Positions 11,348 through 25,441 are shown, numbered from the stretch's first letter. The stretch: DNA of 64,000 nt from Metopolophium dirhodum (GCF_019925205.1 NC_083562.1:10974001-11038000), one strand, 5' to 3'. Program-made: numbers and translations. The notes: generated by a model from the sequence alone, not told the origin.

Positions 11348-14300
11348 ATGTTTAAGGCGATCACGGTGTGCATGTGGCTATTCGCCTTCAAAAGTCTTAA
11401 TGTGTCGTCCGAGTATGTTTATGAAGGTTTGAGCGATTCGGTCGAACCAGACTGGTGGCAGACGGAAATTATCTATCAAATATACGTAAGATCGTTCAAA
11501 GACAGCGATGGCGACGGGATCGGAGACCTGAACGGTGAGTACCTACGTCTTAACAATTCAGACACAATCATTGACTGGTATAATATTCATTATTTTTTTT
11601 TTTTTTTTGTAATTCTTCACATATAAAAATTATTATAGCCCAAATACCTATGCAACGACTATTACTAAGGTTAAACTAAAAGCTATTAGTTATAGTTTGT
11701 ACTAAACTATACTATATCGATTTAATTTATTTATAGTGACATTGATTTACTTTTAAAATCAAATACCTCATTAATAGATTGAATATGAAACTGAAAAACT
11801 AAAAAAAGAACAACATTTTACATTTTACATAAAGAACGATTAATTATGAACTAGATGTCCCCGAAAAATGTAAAATTATAAATAATTCGACTATTAAAAT
11901 GTAATGCACTAATACATTTAAAAATATCCCAAAAATTGTATTCACATCAATAAATAAACATTTTTGTGTAATTATTTGAATGTAAAATATTATTAATTTA
12001 TTATAATATTATAGTTTGAAATAGATTGTTATTTTTTTCTTATAATGAATTTATTCCTATTTTATTATCATCCCTAACAAACGATAATGATTAAATATAA
12101 TATTTACACTGTTAAAGAACTTTAGAAGTGATCTCGATGATATTCTAAGTACCAAAACGAGAAATCATTTGATATTGAATTGAATCAACAAAGTCAGAAC
12201 CATAGGAGGGTACTTAATAAGTAATTGCATGTAAAAAATAAAGGCAACTGCCAGGTTTGAAAAGTGCTTGAGTATAAGTATTCAAATACTTTTTAAGTAC
12301 TCAAATCCATATTTTAAATATTTTTGAAAAAATTACTTGAACACATTTATTTTTAGTTCTTTCTCAAAGTATCTATATTTATAAATACTAATTTTTGAAT
12401 AGTTTTTTTTTTTATAAATTAATACATTATTTTCTATGATCAATTATTTAGATCAGTGGTTCTCAAACTTTTTTTTCACGTTCCATTTAAGTATATTATC
12501 AATCAGTCGCGTACCACTGATGATTAAAAAATAGAACAATACAAACTTTACATAGTTAAATACATTTATTTTAAATAAAAATGCGGTAAAATATTACAAT
12601 ATGATAATAAATTTTATTATACATTTATTAATACAAATTTATTAGAATCTAATTTATTAGATATCAGATATCTTGTTTATTGACGTATTTCCCGTGAAAT
12701 CTGAGTATTAAAAAAACTCACATGACAATGTATAAAGTATAACATAGCTATTTTTTCGATCAACCAATAAAAATATGACATTGCATACAAAGGACTGTCC
12801 TACATATTACCTCTATCATCCCATGCCCTATTATTACATTGTTGATTTAACAATTGTTTTAGTGGAATAACATTAATAATTTATCATTAGGGGGACGGAG
12901 TGGCCGACCCGAGTTCGATGCATTTTTCTTCGGGCAAGTCACGGTGTCCGGAGAACAAGTGCCGCCATCCCCCACCCGGGCATGGCAGATACCTACGGGT
13001 GCCCAAATTAAAAATTCTGCCAAAAACAAATCACGAGTAAACAAATCTACAGTACCCCCCCCCCCTACAGTACCACAGGCTAATGACCTAAGTAGTCGAA
13101 GCCTTAACCCAAAAAAAATAAAAAAAAAAAATTATCATTACTCATACGCATTCAACGTACACGTTATGACATTTTATTTTGTCTTTTATAGGTATAACAG
13201 AAAAAGTCCCATATTTTAAAACTATAGATGTTGGCGCCGTTTGGTTATCACCAATATTCCTCTCGCCACAAAATGATTTCGGATACGATATATCCGACTA
13301 CAAAGAGATTGATCCTATTTATGGCTCAATGGCAGACTTTGAACGGATGAGGGATGAGTTTCACAAGCATGGTATGTGGTCTTATTATTGAAGATTTTTT
13401 TAAAAATGGTGTACTATATTGTTGAATCTTACACAAAGGCATAAAGATCTTATTGGACTTTGTGCCGAATCACACGAGTGACGAACACGAATGGTTCCAA
13501 AAATCAGTTAAGAAAATAGAGCCTTTTTCTGACTATTACGTATGGAAAGATCCGATCCGTGATTCACATGGAAACAACACGCCTCCGAGTAATTGGGTTA
13601 GTAATACAGATATTTTACATTTTTACTTATTATATGGTATAAATTTACAGGTAGCACTGATTCACTATTATAATATTATGTGTCATATTCACAGAATATA
13701 TGAACGGATTTCCTTCTAAATATTGAACTTTAGTTTCAATACAGTGCTTTTAAGGGTTCTCTTATATAAAAAATCATTATATTTCCTCCAATGTTCTTGA
13801 TTCAAGGCATAAACTCTTCCACCACATTATGAATAGTTTCATTAATGTTCACAAATGACAAATCTCTAACCTTTGTACGTAAATAAGTCAACACACATGA
13901 GTTTAATTTTTTTCGATTATTAAAATATTTTACCGTAATTTATTGTAAGTACCATCTTTTTATAGGATGTCCCTAATTTATTTGTCGAAACAAGTTGTCT
14001 TTACTCATTAGACAAGAACTAATTGATGATTAAACTTCATTGCTTAGGTATTTTCTAAAAAATAAAAGATATCTTTATCAATTTTATTTAAAAGCCTCTG
14101 AAATCTCAATTGTTTTTACCAATTATGAAACAACATTTAACACACGAAAAATGTTCGTAAAATTGAGGTTTTGTACATTGTACAATATGCCTAACTTTGA
14201 ACGCGCACTGTAAGCCTGTAAATGTATGGTTTGAGTTGATTGAAAATTATATATTATTTATATTGATGTAACTAGATCTTCCTTCATTAAATGTACGTCT

Positions 14301-17300
14301 CATTGAACGTTGTATATTTTCGTACAGGTGGATTGTAAATGTTTTTATTTAAAAAAAAAAAAGTATAATGTTTATCATAATCAAAACTAAGTAGTAAATT
14401 TATGTTTTGCAAATCAGTTTTAAACCAAAGGTATTTTTTAGTGCTAAATTTATAAAATGATATCTTGTTGCATATTAAATATTGAGTGAGTATTTCATTT
14501 TAAAATTGGTCACATAGTGTTAATTATGTCAGAACTTTATATACGCAAAGTTTATTATAGGCACTAAACTAACTTTGAAATACTTACCAGAATCTAAGTA
14601 TATAGGTATTCACTATGGAGTTCAATTAAAACTTAAAACTGATTTTATAACTGAAGTATATGTCAAGAACAATAAAATGTAATCTTTGAATATATAAGTA
14701 GGTATTGAAAAGAATATTGTACTTATATAAATGTATATTATATAATATGTTATATACGGTTTGTTAAACAGTATTTATAGTATTTTATACACATATCGTT
14801 TCATTATAATAAAATAGTAATTAGTAAATAATAGAGTAAATTTAAAATGACATTTTACTAATATTATTCACTCATGAAATAAAACGAAAAATGTGTTGTA
14901 GTGTTGTACACTTGTACCTATATTGATGATATAATAATGAGATGTTTAAATTATTAAGATCACACAATGCCAGGACACAATATTAAATACGTCATAAGCC
15001 ACTATACCTCGAAATTATTATTAAGCTCATCCTAGATCCCGTAAACTTGTAAATGAAAAGAAAAGAAAAGTTCCTTCAATATATAAAACTACTAGAAAAA
15101 GTATAATAATATTTTAACTGTAAATAACTGAATAATTGTATTGGTCACCAGTTAAATGTTTTTCATTATTACTGATGTCTTTTTTTTAATTGCAAAAGCT
15201 AATGGATACATACGTCGAAAAAAAAATAATAATACAATTTTGAAAAACAATTATGAAATAAAATAATAATGACTACTTATTTTAATATCCGTACGTTCAA
15301 ACACGATTATTATACAAGGTTTTGTTGATTTCCAGTTGGGTGTGTTCAACAGTGGATCTGCGTGGGAATGGAATGAAGAACGTCAACAATATTATTTACA
15401 TCAGTTCCAAGTGAAACAGCCCGACTTGAACTACAGAAATCCGTCGGTTAGAGAAGAAATAAAGGTACCTAGTACACCAGTGATGTTTAAAAAAACAATC
15501 ATTCCGTTGTTGATTAATATTTCAAACGAATAATTTTATTTCCCAAGAACACGCTATTATATTGGTTGGGACGTGGCGTCGACGGGTTCAGATTCGATGC
15601 GGTGAACTATCTATTCGAAAGAGAAGATCTAGCTGACGAACCTAAGTCTAATAAAATTGGCTATTTGGACACCGATTACGATTCTTTAACGCATACGAGC
15701 ACACTTGATCAACCTGAAACGTATACCATCGTTCGTCAATGGAGGCAGATGCTGGACAGTTACAGGACTAGGGAAAAGAAAACCAAGTAATTAAAAAGTA
15801 GAAACATAAATATTTATGTAAAGGTGTGTAACCACGTCATGGTAGTGTTGGCAGTCACCACTCACCACAAATTGTTGATACTAGGTATTAGGTACTATAA
15901 TAGTATATAATATACGGACATACACTGGTGTTTGTTGACATGTAGGCACAATGACTAATAAGTATTTGAGGAATGTTAAAAAATCGTTATTTTTTGATTA
16001 TATATTTATTTATTAAATATTTGATACTGTCAGAATATAATTAAAATTGTGACTGTAACACAAAGTTAGAGATTATAGTATTTTTATTTATAAAAGTTAC
16101 TTTAGTTAAGTTTACTCTAAGTTTACGTCTACATCTGACGGAGACATATAAAACATACCATTGTGAAATCAAGACATTAATCGGTCCAGTCAGAATCTAA
16201 ACACGTAATAATATTATAGTACCTAATATTTTTTATTGATTTACATTTAATTATAATATACTTTTAATAATTACACCTTGAAATTTCATAATGTTCCAAT
16301 AGTAAGACACGCATTATTTATTAGATTTCGATATACCAATTTTATTATTTATTTAATATTATATTTATTGATTATATTATATTTTACACTGGTATATTGA
16401 ATGTTTATTTACGGTTCATCAACACGGTGTTTTTTAGGTTTATGATGGTGGAATGTTACTCACCAATTGATAAAACTTTGTTGTACTACGGTAGTAATTC
16501 AGAGCCTGGCGCTCATTTTCCATTTAACTTTTTATTCATCGGAACGTTCGATCAACAGTCTGATGCTGCTAAGGTCCATACAATGATAAAATCATGGATT
16601 CGTGGTATGCCCACCGGCATGTGGCCTAACTGGGTGGTGAGTAGAACAGTTGAGAGAACAACTTTCTATAATTAGTACTTATTTGAACAGTAATATTATC
16701 GATGGAAAATTATTATGACGTTCAGTTAGGTAACCATGATAACGCGAGAGTGGCTTCGAGGAGCAATCCAATGTTAGTTGATGGACTACACATGATCCAA
16801 CACCTGTTGCCCGGCACCTCGGTGACTTATTACGGAGACGAACTAGGTCTAATCGATACAAACGTTCGTTGGGACCAAACAGTTGATCCAGCGGGGCTTA
16901 ATGTAGGCCCCTATAGGTTCTTGAAATTCAGCAGAGATCCCGTGAGGACTCCATTCCCATGGGACAGTTCGTATAACGCAGGTGAATAATTAAGTGAATA
17001 ATGTGTATAATACTGCTGCAGTAGATATAGCTTTATAAAATAATAATATGAGTTACCTATTCTATATCAGAAAAATTCATTGTTACCTTAATCCCTCGTT
17101 ATCACATGCAGGTTTTTCTAATTCGTCTTCGTTGTGGCTTCCTCTCAACTCTGATTATTGGAAAAAAAATATGGCAGAAGAATCAAGGTTTAAAAGTAAC
17201 CTGAGGTCATACAGGCAATTGGCTCGGTTAAGGAAGAGTCTGACATTTGTCAAAGGCGATTTGCATTTATACACACTGTCCAAATGGGTGTTTGGATTTT

Positions 17301-18274
17301 CACGGTAAGATTTTCAATAACTGTCGTATACTTGTATTATTGTATCATTTAAGTATAAGATGTTTCACTATTATTGTTATGAAAATTATATTATTTATTA
17401 TATTATATATATTATATTAGGTACATACCTACTCTATATACTAGGTGGAAATACTTACATTTATATTTAAAAATAATTATTTTAAATCCAGTGTAATTAT
17501 ACATTTTTAATAATTATCTTTATCTCATAAACTTTAACATAAAACTAAAATTCTTTTTTTTTCTTGCTAACTCTATAAGTATTATAATTTATTTTCCATT
17601 TTTACTCTTATTGGAATACTAACATACTACCTGAATAACATATTGTACTTGTATAAAAAATAATAGTTTAATATTAATTGTTATTTGAATTTCCATTAGT
17701 TAATTAAATATTAATATTTAATTTAGATACATTTAAAGACGAAATGTAAATTAATTGAAAAATGATTACATGATACAAGTGTATAACACATTTGTTTTAA
17801 ATTTATAGGTCTTCTAAAATTATTTAACTTGTCAAGATTTTACAAAAACGAATAAGACTAATTTATTGATTTGTTTAGGAGTTTTTATGATCACCCGACT
17901 TACTTCGTCGTAGTTAACTTCGGAAGTGAAATAGAAACTGTTAACTTATTAGAAGCTAGAGGTACTTTACCAATAACTTTGAAAGTTAAGGTCTCTAGTA
18001 TTAACTCTGGTTTTGTTACCGGGTAAGTAACAACATATTTTACTATTTATAATTAATTTTAAATAATAATTTTAAACTACCTACCTACTATATGCAATTA
18101 AACATATAAATGTTTATACTTTTACGAACAATTTAATTTAATTTATTTAAATAATAAGTTATTTATTTGTTATTTTGTTATTGTTCTAGAAATATATTAC
18201 GTACTGATAAAGTGTTACTGCGCCCAAAAGCAGCTCTTGTACTTACAACCTCAAGAATCAACGAAGATTCATAA
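11348..18274 (+). CDS. Gene B: secreted GH13 alpha-glucosidase, 10 exons, complete
   Basis: Exons: 11348-11534, 13192-13371, 13439-13596, 15336-15464, 15548-15786, 16438-16636, 16726-16981, 17112-17304, 17879-18022, 18190-18274. The joined 1770 nt encode 589 aa. Intron positions and phases equal those of gene A. The ATG at 11348 is preferred over an in-frame ATG at 11186 because a signal peptide (MFKAITVCMWLFAFKSLNVSS) begins there. Motifs: DFVPNHTS, QPDLNYR, GFRFDAVNYLFE with nucleophile D235, MVECYS with acid/base E303, and GNHDN with D369. Exon 8 is one codon shorter than in A. The C terminus has no hydrophobic tail, so a soluble secreted enzyme is likely. It is clearly A's nearest relative in the window and probably shares its gut sugar-processing role. 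Intron 3 uses the weaker donor GTTAGT. Intron 1 contains a SINE. Confidence 0.93.
12454..12530 (+). repeat. Solo hAT-type transposon end in intron 1 of gene B
   Basis: CAGTGGTTCTCAAACTTTTT is a familiar terminus of hAT-superfamily MITEs, and a GCGTACCACTGATGATTA block typical of the same ends follows about 55 bp later. I did not find the matching inverted end nearby, so this is a truncated or diverged remnant. Confidence 0.5.
12890..13131 (+). mobile_element. tRNA-like SINE with 9-bp target-site duplication, intron 1 of gene B
   Basis: It starts GGGGGACGGAGTGGCCGACC, has a box-B-like GAGTTCGATGC, and ends in A-rich sequence. TTATCATTA flanks it exactly at 12881-12889 and 13132-13140. Against the gene A copy it lacks a short GC-rich block after the B box and has gained a poly(C) run near 13060. 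The two insertions have unrelated target sequences, so they were independent events and not part of the gene duplication. Confidence 0.8.
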
Positions 18275-18396
18275 TCTAATTTAAACAATATTTAATATAT
18301 AATTTGTACAAGATGTATATAAGTTACATTGTTATAACTTATAAAAATGATTGATTATACTATATAACAATGTTTATATAATTGTAATCAGTTCTC

Positions 18397-18402
18397 AATA
18401 AA
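18397..18402 (+). promoter_or_regulatory. Poly(A) signal AATAAA for gene B
   Basis: A canonical hexamer lies 123 nt after the gene B stop, with T-rich sequence following. Spacing fits a short insect 3' untranslated region. Confidence 0.55.
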
Positions 18403-18576
18403 AATATTTGAAAGTTTCTACTGATATATCATATATATATACCTATAATTTAAACTGTATAAGAAATTAGGTAAGACTATTATCATTAATTTAATATTAT
18501 TATTAATGTGAGTTTTTCGTCTTTCGATAAAAACTAAGAATTTACTATGGGCAACCGTTTAAACAGTAATTATAAT

Positions 18577-19127
18577 CAAGGCTGGGCGAGTTAATGATTT
18601 TTTTTAACTAAGTTAAGTTAAGTTAATATGCACCAATAACAAAAAGTTAATTTAACTATAAGTTAACTCAGTTAAGTTAAAAGTTAATACACACTTTTTG
18701 TTAACTTTTTATCAAGTTAAAATAAGTTAATTTGTTTATACAACGCTATCGTACTTAATTTTTTTCCAACCCAAAACTAAATTATAGGATATAGTGTTAA
18801 TACTTCATACAGTATTTCCATATAAGTTAGATTCGAATGATATACATTTTTAACTTTAAACAATTTACGATACATATTTTTTGACATGAAAACGAAATAG
18901 ACTGAAATAGTGAAATATTATAAAATTAAAAACAAAATAAATTAACTTAACTTACTTCTTAAAATGAAAAATTAACTTGTTAATTTCACGTTAATTTAGA
19001 AAGAAATTTAGTAAGTTAACAGTTAAGTTAATGAAAAGCCAAAAGTAACTAGTTAAGTTAAAAAGTTAAAATAAAATTGACTTTTTAACTTAACTTTAAC
19101 TTTTTAACTCGTTAATGCCCAGCCTTG
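18577..19127. mobile_element. hAT-like MITE, copy 1, with perfect 8-bp duplication
   Basis: Terminal inverted repeats are CAAGGCTGGGC and GCCCAGCCTTG. Both sides carry the exact 8-bp duplication ATTATAAT (18569-18576 and 19128-19135). The interior is dominated by many AAGTTAA/GTTAACT motifs on both strands, which look like subterminal transposase-binding arrays, and has no transposase frame. Terminus and duplication length fit the hAT superfamily; it is non-autonomous. Confidence 0.85.
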
Positions 19128-19164
19128 ATTATAATAAACCTACAAGTGATAAGATATCAATATA

Positions 19165-19990
19165 ATATTTTAGATTCTGAATGGAGCGTAAGAATGTATT
19201 GATTATACAATGATGTGTGTTTTTTTCTGTTTGTCACCAACATTAATTTGATAGAAAAAATGCTCTGATTTTCGAGGTCAGCATCTTTTCTGATAGAAAA
19301 GTGAATCTTTGGTACTTTTTAGATGTCAAAATTTAAAAATAGTTTTAGAAAGCATCAAGAAAAAAATAATAAAAAAAATTTTAAAAAGTAGTAATTTTCA
19401 CGCAAAACCAATTTTTGAAAAAATTTATTTGTTTTTTTTTGGTGTAACTCAAAAAAAAATTAACCGTAGCCCCTTGAAATTTTCACCAATTATTTATATT
19501 AGTATTTTCCATAAATGGTAACATTTTCGAAATATTTTGACTTTTTTTTGAGCTGAATTTAAAAATCTTCAAACTATTTTTCAGTTAGAAAATCATAAAA
19601 GTGTTTCCTTTCATAACTAAGATTAGAAGTTTTGATAGAAGTTTCCCAATACATTTTCCTACCTTCAACAGAAAAAAAAAATTACCAGAAAGTAACATTA
19701 ATTTTTATAAGCGTTTGAATTTAACATTTTTACGATATCGGATTTTCATCGGTAAATTAACGTATTTTCATCTATACATTTTTAATATTTTGTTGTAATT
19801 CATAAACTAATAACTGTTGACAATTGAAATTTTTACCAAATGTTAAAATTACTATTTTCAAGCAATTTTGACTCTTTTTGAGCTATATAATAGCCATAAG
19901 AATTTTTAAATATTGTAAATTATTTTTTGTCACGTCTGCACCGATAGTTTAGCTTACAATGACGGTTGAAGCGTTGGAAAGCGACTTTTT
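19165..19990. repeat. Dispersed repeat family (copy 1), ATGATGTGTGTTTTTTTCTG type
   Basis: The stretch begins with a GATTCTGAATGGAGCG-like block, then ATGATGTGTG, then long T- and A-rich runs with recurring TTTTTGAGCT. Related sequence lies at 37390-37740, 44155-44720, 47139-47830 and 56015-56585. The short open frames here are low-complexity. I recognise it only as a repeat family and do not know its class. Confidence 0.6.
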
Positions 19991-21391
19991 TTCCGTCTTG
20001 AGGGTGGTAAAGTGAGAATCCTCATATTGCCGGGTCTATACCACGGTCCTTACAAAACATATATACTTATGGTTACATCTTATATTCATTATTCATATTA
20101 TAACCTCCACGCATGCGTGTTTAAAATAAAAAAAATCAAATCGTTCCTTTCATGAAATTTTTTTTGTAGAATAGTCTGGTTGTTGTATAGATCCCTTTTC
20201 CGTGATCGATGAACGCAGAGGCAAGTCAACAAATAGAATGTGTGGCTCGAACGGGAAGGCCATTTCAGTCTTGGACGAAATGCGGCCCTCGCCTGCGACT
20301 GAAATAGCTCACTTCCCGCCCTTGTCACACGACAATATATACTATAATTCATTACAATTTTATCGATATTAAGTGTTACCATATAAATTGCAGGTAGATT
20401 ATCTAATTAATTATTTGTTACGATGATTGTGTTACTGTTGGAGAAGAATTATAGAGAATGTGACATGTGAGAATACTCAATCATGCACAGGGAGATCGCA
20501 TAATTTTTTAGTGTTGTTATTGTGTTTTTTTTTTTGGTATAAAAGAGTCAAATGCAAAATGTAAATGAAACGAGCCTACCCATTTTATATTGATTTGTAT
20601 GTTCCTTGTAAAACTGGAGACCAATATTTTGATATTTGTATCAAACTAAAACGTAATTTTTTTTTAATTATTATGGGGTTGTTTATTAAGTCATGCTACG
20701 ACATTAACCTAATCATTACATTTGAATTATACTAGGTACTAGCTGAATTAATGTACCGTTCTTTATCTTTATGCTATGGAACATAATCAAAACTATAACT
20801 TACAAATATGTAACCTATGTACCTGTTTATAAATTATAACTTAAAATTGAAATCAATCTTTTTCATAATTTAGTAAAATGTAGTGCCGTTCTTCATGATT
20901 TCATTGAAAATACATTACCAACAAAAAAAGTATGTGAATAATTCACCACTGGTTTGTTATTTCCAACTGTGTAGTTGTCAGTTGGACGGGCTGGTTTGAC
21001 AATATTCTAATACAATTACAAGTTTACCAAAATAAAGTGTTAAAACTGACTTTAAATACAAATCTAATAGACATCCAACAGAAACACTGTACAATAATCT
21101 AAAGGTATATTGCCTGTTAAAAAATTATACTATTAAAGTATTGCTATATTTCTAAAAAAAAACTTAATATGTTAAATCATTTATCACATAGGTAATATCA
21201 TATGTCATCAATACTATTTACTAAGTATACTAAAAACAATTTTCTAGTGAATTTTCCGAATAAGACAATATCAAGAAGACATATTCAAATAGTTGAGACA
21301 AAACTAATTAATAAAATACCTATTGTTATTATAAACCTTTAACTTGGATTATTTAGAGTTTAAGAAGTGGTACATCCACGAGCATTAAATT

Positions 21392-21416
21392 TGCAACGAG
21401 CAACGCCTGGCGGGAT
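21392..21416 (+). mobile_element. Degenerate Helitron-like 3' end
   Basis: GAGCAACGCCTGGCGGGATTAGTTAGT resembles in layout the better-kept end at 39272-39300: a small GC-rich hairpin region, then a short spacer, then a CTRR-like end followed by T. Here the last bases are mutated (GTTAG in place of GCTAG). The matching 5' end was not located. Confidence 0.35.
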
Positions 21417-21689
21417 TAGTTAGTGATATAATATTATAAAAGTGATACATTTTTGAACTTTATAGATACCTATATTATGTTTCTGATTATATTTCTTTAT
21501 TTTATTTTTCAGTTACTGTTTCTATTACTTAATGTTATCATAGGTTTTTGGTTACCTACCTATTGGATTTTTCGCTATTATTTATTATTGATAAGTTTAT
21601 ATTTTTGTTATATCTAATATCTTAGCTATTACATTTTTATAAGATGAATATATAATATATATAACATATTATGGATATATGTAGTCTAT

Positions 21690-21780
21690 AACAGTGTAAA
21701 AACTTCTGGGCCCGCACACGGGTTCTCATAGTGGGGCCCAGTATTAAATGTATGAAAGACAAACTCTATAAATAAATAAA
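21690..21780 (+). repeat. Retroposon 3' end with TAAA-repeat tail
   Basis: A GC-rich block (GGGCCCGCACACGGGTTCTC) precedes a short spacer and then AAATAAATAAATA. A tetranucleotide tail is typical of some LINE or SINE 3' ends. A partial relative, GCCCGCATGCAGGTTCTCG, lies at 63272. The family is unknown to me. Confidence 0.35.
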
Positions 21781-24201
21781 TATATAAACTTAATTAGTTA
21801 TAAGTTGAGAAAGAAATTATCATTTTTAAATATTTTAAAATTGGAATTTTCCTCAACCTTAAAATATTGAACGATAGGTACCTATATTTTTTTGTATTTT
21901 CGTGTATGAGTACGAATCAATAAATGTGTTACTAATGAATAATGATTCTATATATTTCGATAATATAGGTTAATAATTTTATACTAGGATATACATGGTT
22001 GTGGAATATATTAGGGTAGGCATTTATTTTTTGTGTTAGTATATAGAGGTTAGGTTAGGTAAGGTACCTATCACCATATAAATTTAATTTTAATTTTTTC
22101 GAAAATATGGAATTTTAAAAATTGAAATGATAAATTCTCAACTAAATATTTAAAATGATTTTATTATTCATTATTATATATATTTTTATAACTATTACGA
22201 AATCTATACATTTAATTATTTTGTATTTACTATAATGATCAACAATTTAAATTATGTAGCACATATTACTTGATTAGTTTGATCTTAGACACGAGTTTGA
22301 TATTTTATAACTGTAATAATAATTTGACTTTTACATAACACAAAAAAGTGTTAAAAATATTGACATAAGATAATACATAGCGATTAATACCAGCCATAAA
22401 TTAGGATATAGTTATGAAGTGGTAGTTAGGTAGGTATAATGCTTACATATGATATTATTGAGATAAATAAATACAATTTACCTGTTTGGGATATACCTAT
22501 GTCCTATATAATACAAATACGTTCACAATTGTATGCCTAGGTATCGCTGTACATTATAATTTATAATAAAAGTACATAATTAGTGAGAGTATAAAGGGCT
22601 CTAGAGTCTAAACTGTAGACGACTTTGTATATAAGGATTTTGAGTGCTGAGTGTACTGCTAGTTCCTAACCTTTAACCGGGTAGGTAGGGAATTCGCATA
22701 CATAGTAATATCATACTTTTATGCGAAAATTACACAACGAAAAACCATGCAAAAAGATTTTAACAACTAGATAGATTATAATTTATAATAATTGGTATAA
22801 ATAAAATAACTAAGTAGAACAAACATTTTTAATTTGTGGAAAACTAATAAATTACAAGTTATGATAGTCAACAGATTTCCGTATTTTAATATTAGTGTAA
22901 AATGTATTACCTAACTACAATATTTATACTCATTAATTGTAGTTGGCCTATAATTGTTTAATTAATACTATTATATCTCACATCATGTCTCATATGATAT
23001 CAACCTTTTAATTTACCGACGATCTTCAACCTAATCGCTTAATACTATTTATGTATTTTTACTATCATTAATACACACCTTCCTACCAAATCTTCACGAA
23101 TAATTATGTCACGACCAACACGATTCTATAACGTTCGTAGAGATTTTTCATTGAATATTTGAGAGAAAAAATAAGGTGCCTCTACATCTAATCGCTGCCA
23201 GTCGTCGTGGTGTGCGCGTCTCTTTCGGCGACGTGTTTTCTATTGTAAAGTTGTACACGGTGGGCGTGACCAAAGTGGCAGTAGGCACTACCGCTACCGT
23301 GTTCACGTTGAGAAAAAAACGTAAAAGAGGGTCGACGTTGTGGGGTCGACCCACCCTAAATACAATAATTATCGGTTTCCCTTGAGTGTGTATGTGACAG
23401 GACAGATCGGCCGATGACGTGCGTGTAGTTATCGTGGAAAAAACACACGCCTTATTCGACGTTACCGAGGTTTACGTTTACATTTCTTTTTCGTCGCATA
23501 ATATGTACTTGTATGTAATTATATACTTACGTTTTATTTTGAATGTTACAGCAGACGGCTAGTATATATATAGTAGTATATATATACTAGTACACACATG
23601 GGCACAATATTATAATACGAACACTATAAAACTTATGTATATCACATAATATACACATTCCCACAGTATAGGGTGTGGATATTAATATAATATATATTAT
23701 ATTATATATTATTGTGATTGCATACCGATATGCAACTAAAATCCGTTAAGAGGGCACATTAGGCACATATCAGTAAAAAAAAATCTATGTATATATATTT
23801 AATTTATAATGTATAAATGCTTTTAATGCTATCATATTGCGGGTTTTCAAATCATATTCGGTATGCTGTATAACTAATAAAGAACAATTTACGAATGGGA
23901 CTTTTCGTACCTGTGTATAAGAAACAGTAATATTGAAAATAAAGTGTTCCTTAAGTTTACTGAGATTTTCAGAATAACGGTTGTTTGACTAGCGAGGATT
24001 AACTGCAGCTTGAGATAGTAACTATAAATTGCAATAATGTAGATGATTACAAAATTGTCATGAACTAATTTTAACTACGAATAGGCATTACTGACTTTCG
24101 CAATAATGGTAGGGATTTAAGATAAAATAGATAGTTAAAATCACGTATTCATATAGTACGCACTACAGTTGCCTATACCTGAGTATACCTATAATAAATA
24201 T

Positions 24202-24697
24202 CAAGGCTGGGCAGGTTCATGATTTTTTTTAACTCGTTAAGTTAAGTTATTTTTAAGTAATTAAGTCAAGTTAAAAATTACTCGTATTTTGTTCTGTTAA
24301 CTCGTTAAGTTAAAAGCTAACTTTGAAAAAAAAGTAACTTAACTTAGTGTAAAGTTAAAATTTGCTAATTTACAAAAATAAAAAATTCCAGACACATAAT
24401 ATGGTTTATTAGATAGATTTTCTTTACGTTCAAGAAAATGACTGGGGAAATTTAGAATGATACATCAAAGTAAAAACACATTAAAAAATTTGAATTATTC
24501 TTTGGACGAAAATTAACTTAATTTAGATATTTTTGAAATAAAATTAACTTGAAGTTAACACGTTAATCTTGAAAAAAAATAGCATATTAAGTTAAAAGTT
24601 AATTTGAAAAAAAAAGTAACGAGTTAACTAACTTCATTAAAATTACCTTAACGTTTTAACTTAATTTTAACTTTTAACTCGACAATGTCCAGCATTG
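24202..24697. mobile_element. hAT-like MITE, copy 2
   Basis: Same family as 18577-19127: starts CAAGGCTGGGC, ends CCAGCATTG, with an interior of AAGTTAA and GTTAACT arrays. Flanks ATAAATAT and ATAAATGT form an 8-bp duplication with one mismatch. The right terminus and the duplication carry mutations, so this copy appears older than copy 1 or has decayed faster. Confidence 0.75.
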
Positions 24698-25416
24698 ATA
24701 AATGTGTTGTTTCCATGTAGATTTGACTCTCCAAAACAGGCAGCAGCTGATATGTGGTAATTGATATCATAGATTAAAGCTTATAAGTTATAGGTAGCCA
24801 AGTAGGTACACAGCTTTTAGCTATTATTTATACTTTGTATAAGGTATGAAACTTATATAATATTGTATCATCAACATATATTATATAATTTATTTTACGA
24901 CACTTTTAAGTATCATGTTAGGGATTACCTCTAGAAGTATAATTATTATTACTATTATTACCTCTAAAGGTACTCCTCTTGAAGTGCTACATTATAAGAA
25001 TTTCCCTAAAGCAGATACTAGCAGATTCAGCATAACGATCATCCCATCATAGTTGAGTTCGCCTGCAGAAGTATAAATCAAGGGAGGGGGGACGAAATCA
25101 AATAAAAACACCACATACATTGTGTTAAATTTTACTATTTTTATTGAATTTTACTAAATAATGTGGCATTTATTGTATACATTTGCTTATAGGTTTTTGC
25201 CTACATAAAGCAATGTTTATTAGTAATCTATTAGCTATAAATTAACCTTGCATGTGGTGACCAAATAAACAAATTAATTAGGTATTGAGTTAGTACCCAC
25301 CTCCCTCCACCTGATACAACGAAAAATAAGTACAAATTGTCAATAATGTTAATCAACAGCGATCAGAAACATATTACTGTGCTTATCACATGAAACCGAG
25401 TAAAAAATAAACACAT

Positions 25417-25441
25417 ATTATTATTATTATTATTATTATTA
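25417..25441. repeat. ATT trinucleotide microsatellite
   Basis: Eight consecutive ATT units followed by AAATTTATC. Confidence 0.9.

Larger units (their letters stand above)
19991..24201. other. Gene-free AT-rich stretch between two MITE copies
   Basis: No gene was recognised on either strand. A moderately GC-rich patch at about 20190-20345 and another at 23170-23460 have open frames of under 100 codons with no motif I know. They could be remnants of mobile elements, regulatory DNA or non-coding exons. A Helitron-like end (21392-21416) and a retroposon tail (21690-21780) lie within. The rest looks like ordinary intergenic sequence. Confidence 0.5.

Noticed and set aside
12859..13219. Open frames on both strands in intron 1 of gene B, and a related plus-strand frame at 5699-5968
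   Set aside because: They read through the two SINE copies, so the shared peptide comes from the retroposon.
23148..23385. Overlapping frames of about 68 codons on both strands
   Set aside because: GC-richer sequence with no stop by chance; no recognisable motif, start context or splice partner.
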